Below, piece after piece: positions 24,854-32,367 of a stretch of 64,000 nucleotides of DNA. The notes under the pieces are model-generated. The model had not been told where the DNA came from and made no database searches. It saw only the letters and a program-made list of their open reading frames with translations. The stretch covers positions 26,325 through 90,324 of the forward strand of contig JAGBVR010000011.1 of NCBI GenBank assembly GCA_017630215.1. Direction: 5' to 3'. The position numbers were made by a program, and so were the translations under genes. The stretch comes from Bacteroidales bacterium (GTDB lineage: Bacteria; Bacteroidota; Bacteroidia; Bacteroidales; UBA932). Numbering within the stretch: position 1 is the first letter of the stretch; the number at the start of each line of letters is the position of its first letter.

Positions 24854-26389
24854 CTATTTGTGCACTAATAATTGATGACATCTCTCGAGTATTGCTTCAT
24901 TATTTAATATCACTAAATGGATATTTTTTCGAGCTCTGGTCAAAATCTGATATAACATTCGTTCCTCATCATAATAGTCCCCGTTCCTAAAAGTTAATTT
25001 ACCATTAGTGTCATAATACATATTTGGTAATACTACGGCAGCCACTTTATCAAACTCCTGTCCCACTACTTCATGTGCACTCAATTCACATATCGACATA
25101 ATACTTTCATAATGCGCCCTATTATATGCATGATGATTTGGAGTAAATCGAGGAATAACATAACCCCTAGCTTTAAGATGACCTATAATATTATAGCATT
25201 CTATCGCGTTATTACAATACGTTACATTAATATATTCCGGGCTAACTGACATACATTCTATTCGATTATTAAATAGCCCTTTTATAAAATTCTCAACATT
25301 CTTATTAGTTCGAATCTTCCCTGTGAGCTTATAATGATGCTGTTCATCTACGACAGTTTTAATTTTTGCTTCATTACCATTGTTAAGCTCATTTCTATGG
25401 AGACGTTGTAATGCATCATAGCATATTACGCATTTTATTCCTAATGCTTCTGCGGCTGACAAAATCTCACCCAAATGATGACAGCGCTGCGCTTCATCTA
25501 TTAATATAATATCTGCAGAATCAAAATCCCAATAGGAACGTGTTACACTTATGTATTTATAGTATGCTTTGGAAGGTTTTATAGTCCATTTAGTAATATC
25601 AATTAATGTGCGCTGTCCTGGATTTAAATTGCCACTATGAACTACGGCTGTCCTCACTCCATTAGATTCTAGCTCCTTCACAATATCATAAAGTAATAAC
25701 GTCTTGCCAGTTCCGGCCCCGCCCTCTATAGCATAGCACATAAATCCAGAATCTTCTTCTATACTTCGCAATATCTTATTCTTAATTTCTTCTTGTTGTC
25801 TATTCAGGAAGTATTTACTATCCAAAAAATCTTGTGGAGAATTAAAAGGTGACACCAGATACTTACTCGGTTCAAATAAACAATCTAATTTCGAATCTTC
25901 GATCGGCGTATTTGAAGTAGAGAAATTCTTTAATGCTTTACCGACAGCTTTATTGTCCGTAATAACTAGTTCTCCTACTTCATTCAAAGTATAATATACT
26001 TTATTTTGGGCTTCAAATGCAAATAGTTCAATACTCTTGCCTAGAGAACTTAAATAATACTGATTTCTCAATAGTTGCTTGAGTATTTTCGCTTCTGGTA
26101 CGGGCTCACTTTTAAATTCGATATTAACGATAGACTTATCTCCTATCCATAATGCGTCGAACTCCTTTCCTATTTGAGGAATTTCATAGCCAAGGTAACA
26201 GGCATCAGTTATTATATATATATCCTCCGGATCCTCAAAGAGATTACACAAGTCTTCAATAAAAGTTCTCACACTGTATGGCTCTTTCGATTTAAGTGTC
26301 ACCCCGTGAATTGTGCACCACTTTTTAAAGAAATCACTATTCATTGATGCGCTACAGGCAGCTACTTGCTTTAAATTAATTGATTTCAT
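24854..26389 (-). CDS. Predicted PD-(D/E)xK nuclease fused to superfamily 1 helicase (DUF2075-type)
   Basis: This 511-residue protein combines a probable restriction-endonuclease-like region with a helicase motor. The first is seen as EFDALWIG then IVNIEFKSEP, which gives the D-(E)xK triad Asp78, Glu91, Lys93. The motor has Walker A GGAGTGKT at residues 223-230, DEAQR motif II at about 298-302, KIRTN, and a C-terminal QILTRARKNIHLVI motif VI region. The layout resembles DUF2075 and NERD-helicase proteins, which occur in defence islands. I chose the ATG at 26389, 16 bp after the dGTPase stop codon, because the longer frame from 26482 overlaps that gene with no added motif. It is cotranscribed with the dGTPase. 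Confidence 0.8.
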   Translation of the reverse strand: MKSINLKQVAACSASMNSDFFKKWCTIHGVTLKSKEPYSVRTFIEDLCNLFEDPEDIYIITDACYLGYEIPQIGKEFDALWIGDKSIVNIEFKSEPVPEAKILKQLLRNQYYLSSLGKSIELFAFEAQNKVYYTLNEVGELVITDNKAVGKALKNFSTSNTPIEDSKLDCLFEPSKYLVSPFNSPQDFLDSKYFLNRQQEEIKNKILRSIEEDSGFMCYAIEGGAGTGKTLLLYDIVKELESNGVRTAVVHSGNLNPGQRTLIDITKWTIKPSKAYYKYISVTRSYWDFDSADIILIDEAQRCHHLGEILSAAEALGIKCVICYDALQRLHRNELNNGNEAKIKTVVDEQHHYKLTGKIRTNKNVENFIKGLFNNRIECMSVSPEYINVTYCNNAIECYNIIGHLKARGYVIPRFTPNHHAYNRAHYESIMSICELSAHEVVGQEFDKVAAVVLPNMYYDTNGKLTFRNGDYYDEERMLYQILTRARKNIHLVILNNEAILERCHQLLVHK

Positions 26390-26405
26390 CAGATATTTCA
26401 GCGTT

Positions 26406-27737
26406 CTATTTATTATCTTTTCTTTTATATGTGATAGAGTCAAATGAAACTCCGAAATGCTTTTCATACAATGAAATAGCATAGGTATCCATCATACCGG
26501 CAATATAATCTATTACAGCCCTATGAAGCATTTCATCTGTTTTAGGACGATAATCCGGCGGAAGAAGATTATGCTTAATGTTATATTCTTTATCTATGAA
26601 CATTTCATATAAGCCCTCAATAACTTCCTTGCCTCTTCTTTCATATAGCACAATTGTATCACTCCTATTTATACAATCAAATGTTATTTTCTTAAGAGAA
26701 TGCACCAATTTCTCACAAGAATTGAATCCAAGTTCATATGTAGCCTTAGTCCCATGTTCTTTCCTCATAGAATCAGATATCTCCACAAGAGAAATATCCC
26801 TAATGAATGTATCTGTCAATGATGATATTAGCGACTTCCTAAAAATTTGCGAGTACTCTTGTATAGTTTCACGAGATTTTATGGCTGATGCTTGTATCTT
26901 TGCATCAGAAACGCATTGTTGAAAGACCTTAATTATTGGATCGCCATTAAGTTTCTTACCAAGTATATATTCAAACTCATCAATATTGAAACATCCTAAT
27001 GATAACGCATCTTCTAAATCATGTACAGCATAGGCAATTTCATCGGCTATATCAATAATCTGCACATCTAAAGTTCTGACTTCTTCCAACCCAGCCTCTT
27101 CACGAATGCTAGCTAAGACATCATAATCATCTTTATACATGAACTTCTCAAGTCCTTTGTCTTGCTCTTCATTAACAATATACTTATTGATTCCTAAAAG
27201 CGTTCTGTATGTAAGATTTAATCCTGTACAACTTGGCAGTTTCTTTTCTAATGTCCGCAGAACTCTATAATTCTGAGCATTACCTTCAAAACGATTACAA
27301 TCGCTTAATTTGTCAAGTACTCTTTCACCACAATGTCCAAAAGCAGGATGGCCGATGTCGTGTGCTAAAGCAGCAGCTTCGATAACATAAAGATCCGTAC
27401 TGCTATTATACGCATCACCTTTAAGTATTAAGCCGATTTGTGAGGCAATAAATCTTGCAATTTGAGACACCTCTAGACTATGAGTTAAACGATTCCTAAA
27501 GAAAGCATCTGTCTGAATGCCAAGAATCTGCATCTTTCCCTGTAAACGTCTAAAAGACGACGAACACAGAATACGAGTATAATCGCGGTGAAAATCATTC
27601 CTTGGCCTGACACCGACAATATTGTCACCGTGTTCCCTGCGATTCAGAATCTCATTACTAGTTCTTTTATACAAATCATGGAGGAAGTCACGTGCCACCT
27701 CAGTATCAAGATTAGTTAATAATACATTGTGTTCCAT
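26406..27737 (-). CDS. dgt: HD-domain deoxyguanosinetriphosphate triphosphohydrolase family protein
   Basis: This 443-residue protein has the dGTPase HD signature: His86 in RLTHSLEV, His126-Asp127 in AHDIGHPAFGH and a later Asp in IADEIAYAVHDLEDA, with the N-terminal RPRNDFHRDYTRIL and SSSFRRLQGK motifs. The family cleaves dGTP or other dNTPs to the nucleoside and triphosphate. dNTP depletion by such enzymes is an established anti-phage strategy. It is first in a two-gene operon with the nuclease-helicase gene, inside the integrase-marked island, which supports a defence role over housekeeping. The promoter at 27845-27901 carries the shared TGTAAGGCGA box. Confidence 0.88.
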   Translation of the reverse strand: MEHNVLLTNLDTEVARDFLHDLYKRTSNEILNRREHGDNIVGVRPRNDFHRDYTRILCSSSFRRLQGKMQILGIQTDAFFRNRLTHSLEVSQIARFIASQIGLILKGDAYNSSTDLYVIEAAALAHDIGHPAFGHCGERVLDKLSDCNRFEGNAQNYRVLRTLEKKLPSCTGLNLTYRTLLGINKYIVNEEQDKGLEKFMYKDDYDVLASIREEAGLEEVRTLDVQIIDIADEIAYAVHDLEDALSLGCFNIDEFEYILGKKLNGDPIIKVFQQCVSDAKIQASAIKSRETIQEYSQIFRKSLISSLTDTFIRDISLVEISDSMRKEHGTKATYELGFNSCEKLVHSLKKITFDCINRSDTIVLYERRGKEVIEGLYEMFIDKEYNIKHNLLPPDYRPKTDEMLHRAVIDYIAGMMDTYAISLYEKHFGVSFDSITYKRKDNK

Positions 27738-27844
27738 AAATAATGTGTTATTGATTTCTGGTTACTTAATACAATGCATAATAAATTATAGTGGCCTATA
27801 GAGGCATCATAATCATTACGGATTTATTACAAAATTGGATACTA

Positions 27845-27901
27845 CAAATTTACTAACTCCTTTTTTCTTACCCTTAAATTTCGACAAGAAATCGCCTTAC
27901 A
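27845..27901 (-). promoter_or_regulatory. Promoter with TGTAAGGCGA box 49 bp upstream of -7 box TAAATTTG
   Basis: On the minus strand the box TGTAAGGCGA (27901-27892) starts 49 bp before TAAATTTG (27852-27845). It lies upstream of the dGTPase-helicase operon, with a leader of about 100 nt to the ATG at 27737. Confidence 0.65.
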
Positions 27902-27994
27902 CATTTATTCGTAAATAGTTGTGGAATAGTAATATATGACAAAATAGAAAATAAAATTCTTACAGAAGCCTAAAACGCGAGATCCACTTGATAA

Positions 27995-28199
27995 TATACA
28001 CGAAGCACGGGCACTACCTGTGCACATCCTCACGGGTCTCGACTCCCTTCCGATGGTACAAAACAGGCAGGCCCGCGCAGAACGCAGGCGCTAATGCCCG
28101 TTGTACTCGTATCGGAAAATTAATTGTCGAGATTAGAGGATCGAGTATAACAGCAATAACGCAGTTATTGTATGTATTGTTCTTAGTTTTACCTTGCTG
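27995..28199 (-). ncRNA. Structured pseudoknot RNA, copy B
   Basis: Copy B of the family, minus strand. The -7 box TATCTTTG is at 28207-28214. Paired segments (plus coordinates) are ATCCTC 28026-28031 with GAGGAT 28136-28141, TCTCGAC 28037-28043 with GTCGAGA 28126-28132, TTCCGAT 28048-28054 with ATCGGAA 28111-28117, and GTACAA 28056-28061 with TTGTAC 28101-28106. The pseudoknot is GCACGGGC 28005-28012 with GCCCGCGC 28071-28078. One position is a G-U pair if transcribed on the minus strand but an A-C mismatch on the plus strand, which supports minus-strand transcription. A leader hairpin (CAATAAC/GTTATTG) lies near 28152-28170. It sits between the dGTPase operon and a divergent membrane-protein gene. 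Confidence 0.78.
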
Positions 28200-28358
28200 A
28201 ACTTTGCAAAGATAAGGAAAAATCGCATAAGCACAACACTTATTTCATAACATTGACGAACAAATCGAGAGCAAGATCTTGCCGGCTGAGACTGTGAAAG
28301 ATTGGGCTAAACAATAAGCCGTATACCAGTCTAATAATCATCACATTACGACAATCTC

Positions 28359-28405
28359 TGTAAGGCGAATTTATTTGCACACCATATTATATATAAGTAA
28401 CTTTA
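28359..28405 (+). promoter_or_regulatory. Promoter with TGTAAGGCGAA box 39 bp upstream of -7 box TAACTTTA
   Basis: CTGTAAGGCGAAT occupies 28358-28370 and is identical for 13 bp to the copy at 31074-31086. The -7-like box TAACTTTA is at 28398-28405. In both places the 13-mer ends 66-67 bp before the ATG of the following gene. Confidence 0.65.
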
Positions 28406-28437
28406 TCATTAGCAAACAACACCTTATTATATATAGT

Positions 28438-29025
28438 ATGGACTACTTCATCCTGATCATAATTATCCTGGTCATTCTCTCATTGGGAATGGTCATCACT
28501 TCAATAGTTATATTGCGCAATATCAAGAAGACGAGACACTCACCAGCTGACACCATCAAGCCTATAGTGGACCAACTGGCTGCAATCCACAAGGATCTCG
28601 ATACAATCAGGAGAAACTCTGTCAACACAGAAAGAAACATCGCTACAATAAAAAACGGCATCAACACTATAAATGCATCCCAAATAACAGACTATTATCT
28701 TTCACAGACCCTCAGCCTAAAACGCTCCTGGGATAATCTCTCCACATACACTGGGCTTTTATCAAAAGTCCGTCACCTCAGCACTACCGACTCTGAGGAC
28801 ATACTATACAGACATATATACTCTCTGGTGCAAGATACAGAAACCATCGCTTCGCAGATAAAAGCAACGTGTGACATATCAGCTCAACCAAAACGGAGAA
28901 TGCTGGCCTCGCTCAAGATAATGTATCAAGGTACCATCTTACCGATTATAGAAGAAGTCATACCAATCATAGATACCGAGCTCCAGAGCACATTGGATAA
29001 ACTCAAAAAAGCCCTGAACAAATAG
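28438..29025 (+). CDS. Hypothetical single-pass membrane protein with coiled coil
   Basis: This 195-residue protein has an N-terminal transmembrane helix (residues 4-26, rich in Ile and Val) and then a helical cytoplasmic region. The region includes a probable coiled coil (about 40-80, VDQLAAIHKDLDTIRRN, TERNIATIKNGINTIN) and a Leu/Ile-rich C-terminus. No enzymatic motif is visible. The ATG at 28438 directly precedes the helix; the longer frame from 28375 would start inside the promoter. It could serve as an adaptor or signalling partner for neighbouring genes, but this is only inference from the shared promoter box. Confidence 0.65.
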   Translation: MDYFILIIIILVILSLGMVITSIVILRNIKKTRHSPADTIKPIVDQLAAIHKDLDTIRRNSVNTERNIATIKNGINTINASQITDYYLSQTLSLKRSWDNLSTYTGLLSKVRHLSTTDSEDILYRHIYSLVQDTETIASQIKATCDISAQPKRRMLASLKIMYQGTILPIIEEVIPIIDTELQSTLDKLKKALNK

Positions 29026-29151
29026 CAACTGTCAAACTTTTAACACCACCGAAAGACTTTAATCTTCATCACAAGCTTAAATGGCTGATATACAATATAC
29101 TTCCATCACGCAATGAAAGACGGCAGATTTGCAGGTCAAACTTTGAATGAT

Positions 29152-29159
29152 TAACTTTG
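29152..29159 (+). promoter_or_regulatory. -7 box TAACTTTG for the first TPR regulator gene
   Basis: A consensus -7 box lies 125 bp upstream of the ATG at 29284. The TGTAAG box found at the neighbouring promoters is absent at 39 or 49 bp upstream, so this gene is not obviously in that regulon. The remaining 29026-29283 interval holds no recognisable gene. Confidence 0.45.
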
Positions 29160-29283
29160 TCATCCCTGATGCAGGTAACAATATTCTCGACTACTTGTTA
29201 CACGCGCAGATATGCTACAGTATCACCAAGATGCTGTAGATGCGTGACCTTATAAATAACCGAGAACATACTTTATCTGCTAT

Positions 29284-30981
29284 ATGAGAAAACTTATCAC
29301 GATTCTAATCCTCACTTTGACCGCTATCTCCTGCGGCAAAATCAAAGACGCCCACAACACCCTTAATGATATTGAGACGTTCATTAACGAACGGCCTGAT
29401 AGTGCCCTGACGATCCTTGATTCATTCGACACGTCTCTCCTTGAGAACAAAAGCATTTGGGCCCACCACTCGCTTCTCCACGCTCAAGCCAAAGATAAAT
29501 GCTATATTGATGAGACCGATGATTCGTTGATGACTCAGGTAGTAAACTACTACGAGGGCAAACGAGACAAAGAGAAACTCTTCAAAGCATACTATTATCT
29601 CGGCCGTATCCAGCATAATGCTGGCAACTACACTGAATCTATGCTTTCATACACCAGAGCGGAGCAACTGACAAATGAGATTGAAGATGATTTTAGTAAA
29701 GGGTTATTATATGCTCAGCTTGGAATGTTGCATCTTGAATATTATGATTATGACAGAAGTTTAGAAGCCTACACATACGCTCTAGGCAATTACATTTTAA
29801 GTAATAAAGTCACTCATCAGTATTACACTAAACTGAATATAGGTCACGTATATCATGAACAAAAATTATACTCCCAAGCGGAGGAAATGTATAAACATGT
29901 GCTAGAGTGGGCATATGATAACAATATAGATTATCTGTGTGTCGAAGCAATTGAGTTCCTAATTACTTTATATGATGAAACAGATAGAACGCAATTAGGC
30001 ATAGAATTACTTAATAGTAAATATGGGGCAAGGTGCCCTGAATCCTTATATACTATTAGAGCCAAAGCTTACGAAGCTGCTTTATTAGGAAATAAACAGG
30101 CTAATGAGATTATTGAAAATAATGCCTGGATGCTATCTAAAACGATTACAGACACTATAAATAACTATTATTATCAATATCGGATTCACAAACTACTGGG
30201 TAATTATAAAGAGGCCTCGGTTATATATGAGAACATATACCATATTCAAGACACCCTAACCGTTGCCGCATATAAACGGCCTCTGCTCACTACAAAAAAC
30301 AGTTATTTGCAGGCAGAAAATGATTATATGCAATTAGTATTAAGGAGCAATAGAGCCATATTGGCTTTTATTGTATTTATAACACTATCTGTAATAATAG
30401 GATTGTGTATTCTATTCAAGCGTAGGCTCGATTTAAAGCAGACTGAAATTATCAGGTATGTAGAAATCGCTAAAGATATGGAGCATACACTAATTTCTAA
30501 AACAATAGAAGTCGAGAAAATATCCAAAGAGATGGGAGTGCTAGATAATGAGTTAAGAAATAGTAGCAATGAGATCGCGAGTATGATGAGAAAACAGTAC
30601 GAACTACTCAACAAATTAACAAATACATATTATGAGACTCATGTATGTAATAAAGACAAAGAAGCTATATACAAACAAGTAAGTACGGAAATTAAGAGAC
30701 TGGGATCAGACCATAAGGCAATTCAACAATTAGAAGCATTGGTAAACCGTTATCAAAGTAACATCATGCAGGTAATCAGACATAATCTACCTAATATGAA
30801 TGATATAGACTATGTAATATTGTGTTATTTATGTGCCGGATTTTCTGCAAAAGCAATTAGCATATTCACAGGAGTTACGACAAACTACATTTACGTTAAG
30901 AAGTCTAGAATTAAAGTTGAGGTTATGAAGCTCAGCCCAGAAATACGAGACTTGATTTTGACAGCAATATGCTCACAATAA
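29284..30981 (+). CDS. TPR lipoprotein with C-terminal HTH: membrane-anchored transcriptional regulator
   Basis: This 565-residue protein has a lipoprotein-type signal (lipobox ISC, Cys17) and periplasmic TPR repeats over about residues 75-330 (AYYYLGRIQHNAGNYTESM, LYAQLGMLHLEYYDYDRSLEAY). A transmembrane helix at about 357-378 is followed by a cytoplasmic coiled coil (about 385-450) and a LuxR-like helix-turn-helix near 505-550 (NDIDYVILCYLCAGFSAKAISIF). This layout is a recurrent Bacteroidales one-component type that senses outside and binds DNA inside. It is followed by a small secreted DUF3244 protein, a common pairing. It may activate the TGTAAG-box promoters, but I cannot test this. Confidence 0.8.
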   Translation: MRKLITILILTLTAISCGKIKDAHNTLNDIETFINERPDSALTILDSFDTSLLENKSIWAHHSLLHAQAKDKCYIDETDDSLMTQVVNYYEGKRDKEKLFKAYYYLGRIQHNAGNYTESMLSYTRAEQLTNEIEDDFSKGLLYAQLGMLHLEYYDYDRSLEAYTYALGNYILSNKVTHQYYTKLNIGHVYHEQKLYSQAEEMYKHVLEWAYDNNIDYLCVEAIEFLITLYDETDRTQLGIELLNSKYGARCPESLYTIRAKAYEAALLGNKQANEIIENNAWMLSKTITDTINNYYYQYRIHKLLGNYKEASVIYENIYHIQDTLTVAAYKRPLLTTKNSYLQAENDYMQLVLRSNRAILAFIVFITLSVIIGLCILFKRRLDLKQTEIIRYVEIAKDMEHTLISKTIEVEKISKEMGVLDNELRNSSNEIASMMRKQYELLNKLTNTYYETHVCNKDKEAIYKQVSTEIKRLGSDHKAIQQLEALVNRYQSNIMQVIRHNLPNMNDIDYVILCYLCAGFSAKAISIFTGVTTNYIYVKKSRIKVEVMKLSPEIRDLILTAICSQ

Positions 30982-31074
30982 TCACACATATAATCATCGT
31001 TAATACATGTGTAAGATAATGACATATAAAATTATTTTTAATCACCTGTTTAACAACTGTTTAGCGTAGCACAC

Positions 31075-31131
31075 TGTAAGGCGAATATTTGTAATTTTTA
31101 TTCGACATTAAGATGCCAATGAGTAACTTTG
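31075..31131 (+). promoter_or_regulatory. Promoter with TGTAAGGCGAA box 49 bp upstream of -7 box TAACTTTG
   Basis: TGTAAGGCGAAT starts at 31075 and the -7 box TAACTTTG is at 31124-31131, 21 bp before the ATG of the DUF3244 gene. The spacing is exactly one helical turn longer than at 28359. Confidence 0.68.
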
Positions 31132-31152
31132 CACTGATAAAAACAACATCTT

Positions 31153-31551
31153 ATGAAGAAAGTATTATTAATATTTTTTGCGTTTCTACTTAGTATAAAT
31201 GCGATCACATGCTTGGCTAACAATGTAGCTGATAACGAAGAAATCAAGCCATCGACATACGAGCCTATTGTTGTGAGAAAAGAACCCACCAACTTCCACC
31301 GCTCCCTCGAAGCCCCAATCTTCGCCTACTATGCAGCTGGCACAATCAACCTTGACTTCGTCGAGAACCTTGGCGCAGCCACAGTAGTAATTCAGAACCT
31401 CACAGCGGGCGCCCAGGTAGCAGAACTTATCGACACAGGAATGGGTAATGTTGTAATAGACATTGACAGCATCCTTACAGTAGGCAACTACTATATGACT
31501 ATCACCACAATGTCCGGTGATGTATACTACGCAGAGTTTACTCTTGAATAA
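31153..31551 (+). CDS. Small secreted DUF3244-type protein
   Basis: This 132-residue protein has a signal peptide (MKKVLLIFFAFLLSINAI, cleavage near LAN, residue 23) and a compact beta-rich C-terminal half resembling DUF3244 Ig-like proteins (GTINLDFVENLGAATVVIQNL ending GDVYYAEFTLE). Codon use in the second half is notably more GC-rich than its surroundings. DUF3244 proteins are common in Bacteroidales next to TPR-HTH regulators and their role is unknown. It has its own promoter and a strong terminator, suggesting high expression. Confidence 0.75.
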   Translation: MKKVLLIFFAFLLSINAITCLANNVADNEEIKPSTYEPIVVRKEPTNFHRSLEAPIFAYYAAGTINLDFVENLGAATVVIQNLTAGAQVAELIDTGMGNVVIDIDSILTVGNYYMTITTMSGDVYYAEFTLE

Positions 31552-31641
31552 AATTGTATAACTGACCCAATTTTCATACTTTTGTCATTAAAGACTTGCA
31601 GGTCCTTATATGGCAAAACTTAAACAACACACAATTCAACA

Positions 31642-31678
31642 ATAAGGCGGCCTGGATCTTATTCCATAGCCGCCTTAT
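31642..31678 (+). terminator. Terminator after the DUF3244 gene
   Basis: A perfect 10-bp stem (ATAAGGCGGC at 31642-31651, GCCGCCTTAT at 31669-31678) lies 90 bp after the stop codon. A -7-like TACTTTTG around 31580 could produce a short transcript ending at the same hairpin. Confidence 0.75.
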
Positions 31679-31699
31679 ATATTTCAGGTAATACTACTT

Positions 31700-31895
31700 T
31701 ATCAAAAGAAAGCGTGGGCGCCATCGTCTCTGTATATCCTCTGGTCACTACTCCTCCGATAATACAGGCCGATACGCCCACGCAAATTGTGGACGTAATT
31801 GCCTGTCGTGCACGTATCGGAATTAGATGTAGTGAATGAGGATCGAGCCAGACAGCAAAAACGTTGTATGTCTATTCCGTTCAAATTATCCTTGA
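31700..31895 (-). ncRNA. Structured pseudoknot RNA, copy C
   Basis: Copy C of the family, minus strand. The -7 box TATATTTG is at 31902-31909. Paired segments (plus coordinates) are ATCCTC 31736-31741 with GAGGAT 31838-31843, TCACTAC 31745-31751 with GTAGTGA 31829-31835, CCGATA 31756-31761 with TATCGG 31815-31820, and ACAGGC 31764-31769 with GCCTGT 31801-31806. The pseudoknot is GCGTGGGC 31712-31719 with GCCCACGC 31776-31783. The 3' end is T-rich on the minus strand (TTTCTTTTG). The leader shares ACATACAA and CTCGATCCTC with copy B. It is GC-rich compared with the flanks and encodes no plausible protein. Confidence 0.78.
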
Positions 31896-31991
31896 ACAGC
31901 ACAAATATATATCTTTTTCTCAACATATCCTTAAACTTTTTTATTTCTGTTCATCTTCACTTCACTATATCTAATGCCGATTAGATCATAT

Positions 31992-32094
31992 GGAAGCAAT
32001 AAAGCACATTCCGTGCAATTATCGTCCAACTCAATAAAATAAGAGCAGGCCTTTAAGTTCAATGGACATCACAGGATAGTGAACTTTTGCTTCC
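31992..32094. ncRNA. Possible three-way-junction RNA element
   Basis: GGAAGCA (31992-31998) pairs with TGCTTCC (32088-32094). Inside this are two hairpins: GCAC/GTGC (32004-32016) and AAGTTCA/TGAACTT (32055-32086). The arrangement gives a closed three-way junction in the 800-bp gene-free interval before the KAP operon. No promoter or orientation is clear, and the stems are short, so this is a weak call. Confidence 0.3.
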
Positions 32095-32284
32095 TGCATA
32101 AAGCTAACGACTTAAACTTTTATTATAACCCCCAATTCCCTAAGCGCTAAGTCTCTTCATACGAGCACATTCGATCCTGAACACCTTATTACACGGGTTC
32201 TTACACACTTTAACAGTAGTTGTAAGAAATTAATTAACTCACAATTTATATTAGCTTAATTATCAATAGTTTACCCAACACTAA

Positions 32285-32331
32285 TGTAAGATGATTTTTA
32301 TTGCAGAACCTGTATGATATTCGTAACTTTG
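32285..32331 (+). promoter_or_regulatory. Promoter with TGTAAGATGA box 39 bp upstream of -7 box TAACTTTG
   Basis: A diverged copy of the shared box (TGTAAG at 32285) lies 39 bp before TAACTTTG (32324-32331). The KAP NTPase ATG follows 36 bp downstream, so the whole four-gene operon is probably under the same control as the dGTPase operon. Confidence 0.6.
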
Positions 32332-32367
32332 ATTACATCAATTCACCATAAAAACTATAACCGTAAA

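Noticed and set aside
26390-26482. Longer start of the nuclease-helicase gene inside the dGTPase gene
   Set aside because: It would add 31 residues encoded within the 3' end of the dGTPase gene with no motif, and an ATG with normal spacing exists at 26389.
24020-31895. CRISPR array or tandem repeat
   Set aside because: The three similar intergenic elements are about 4 kb apart, about 200 nt long and conserve pairing rather than sequence, so they are not direct repeats with spacers.
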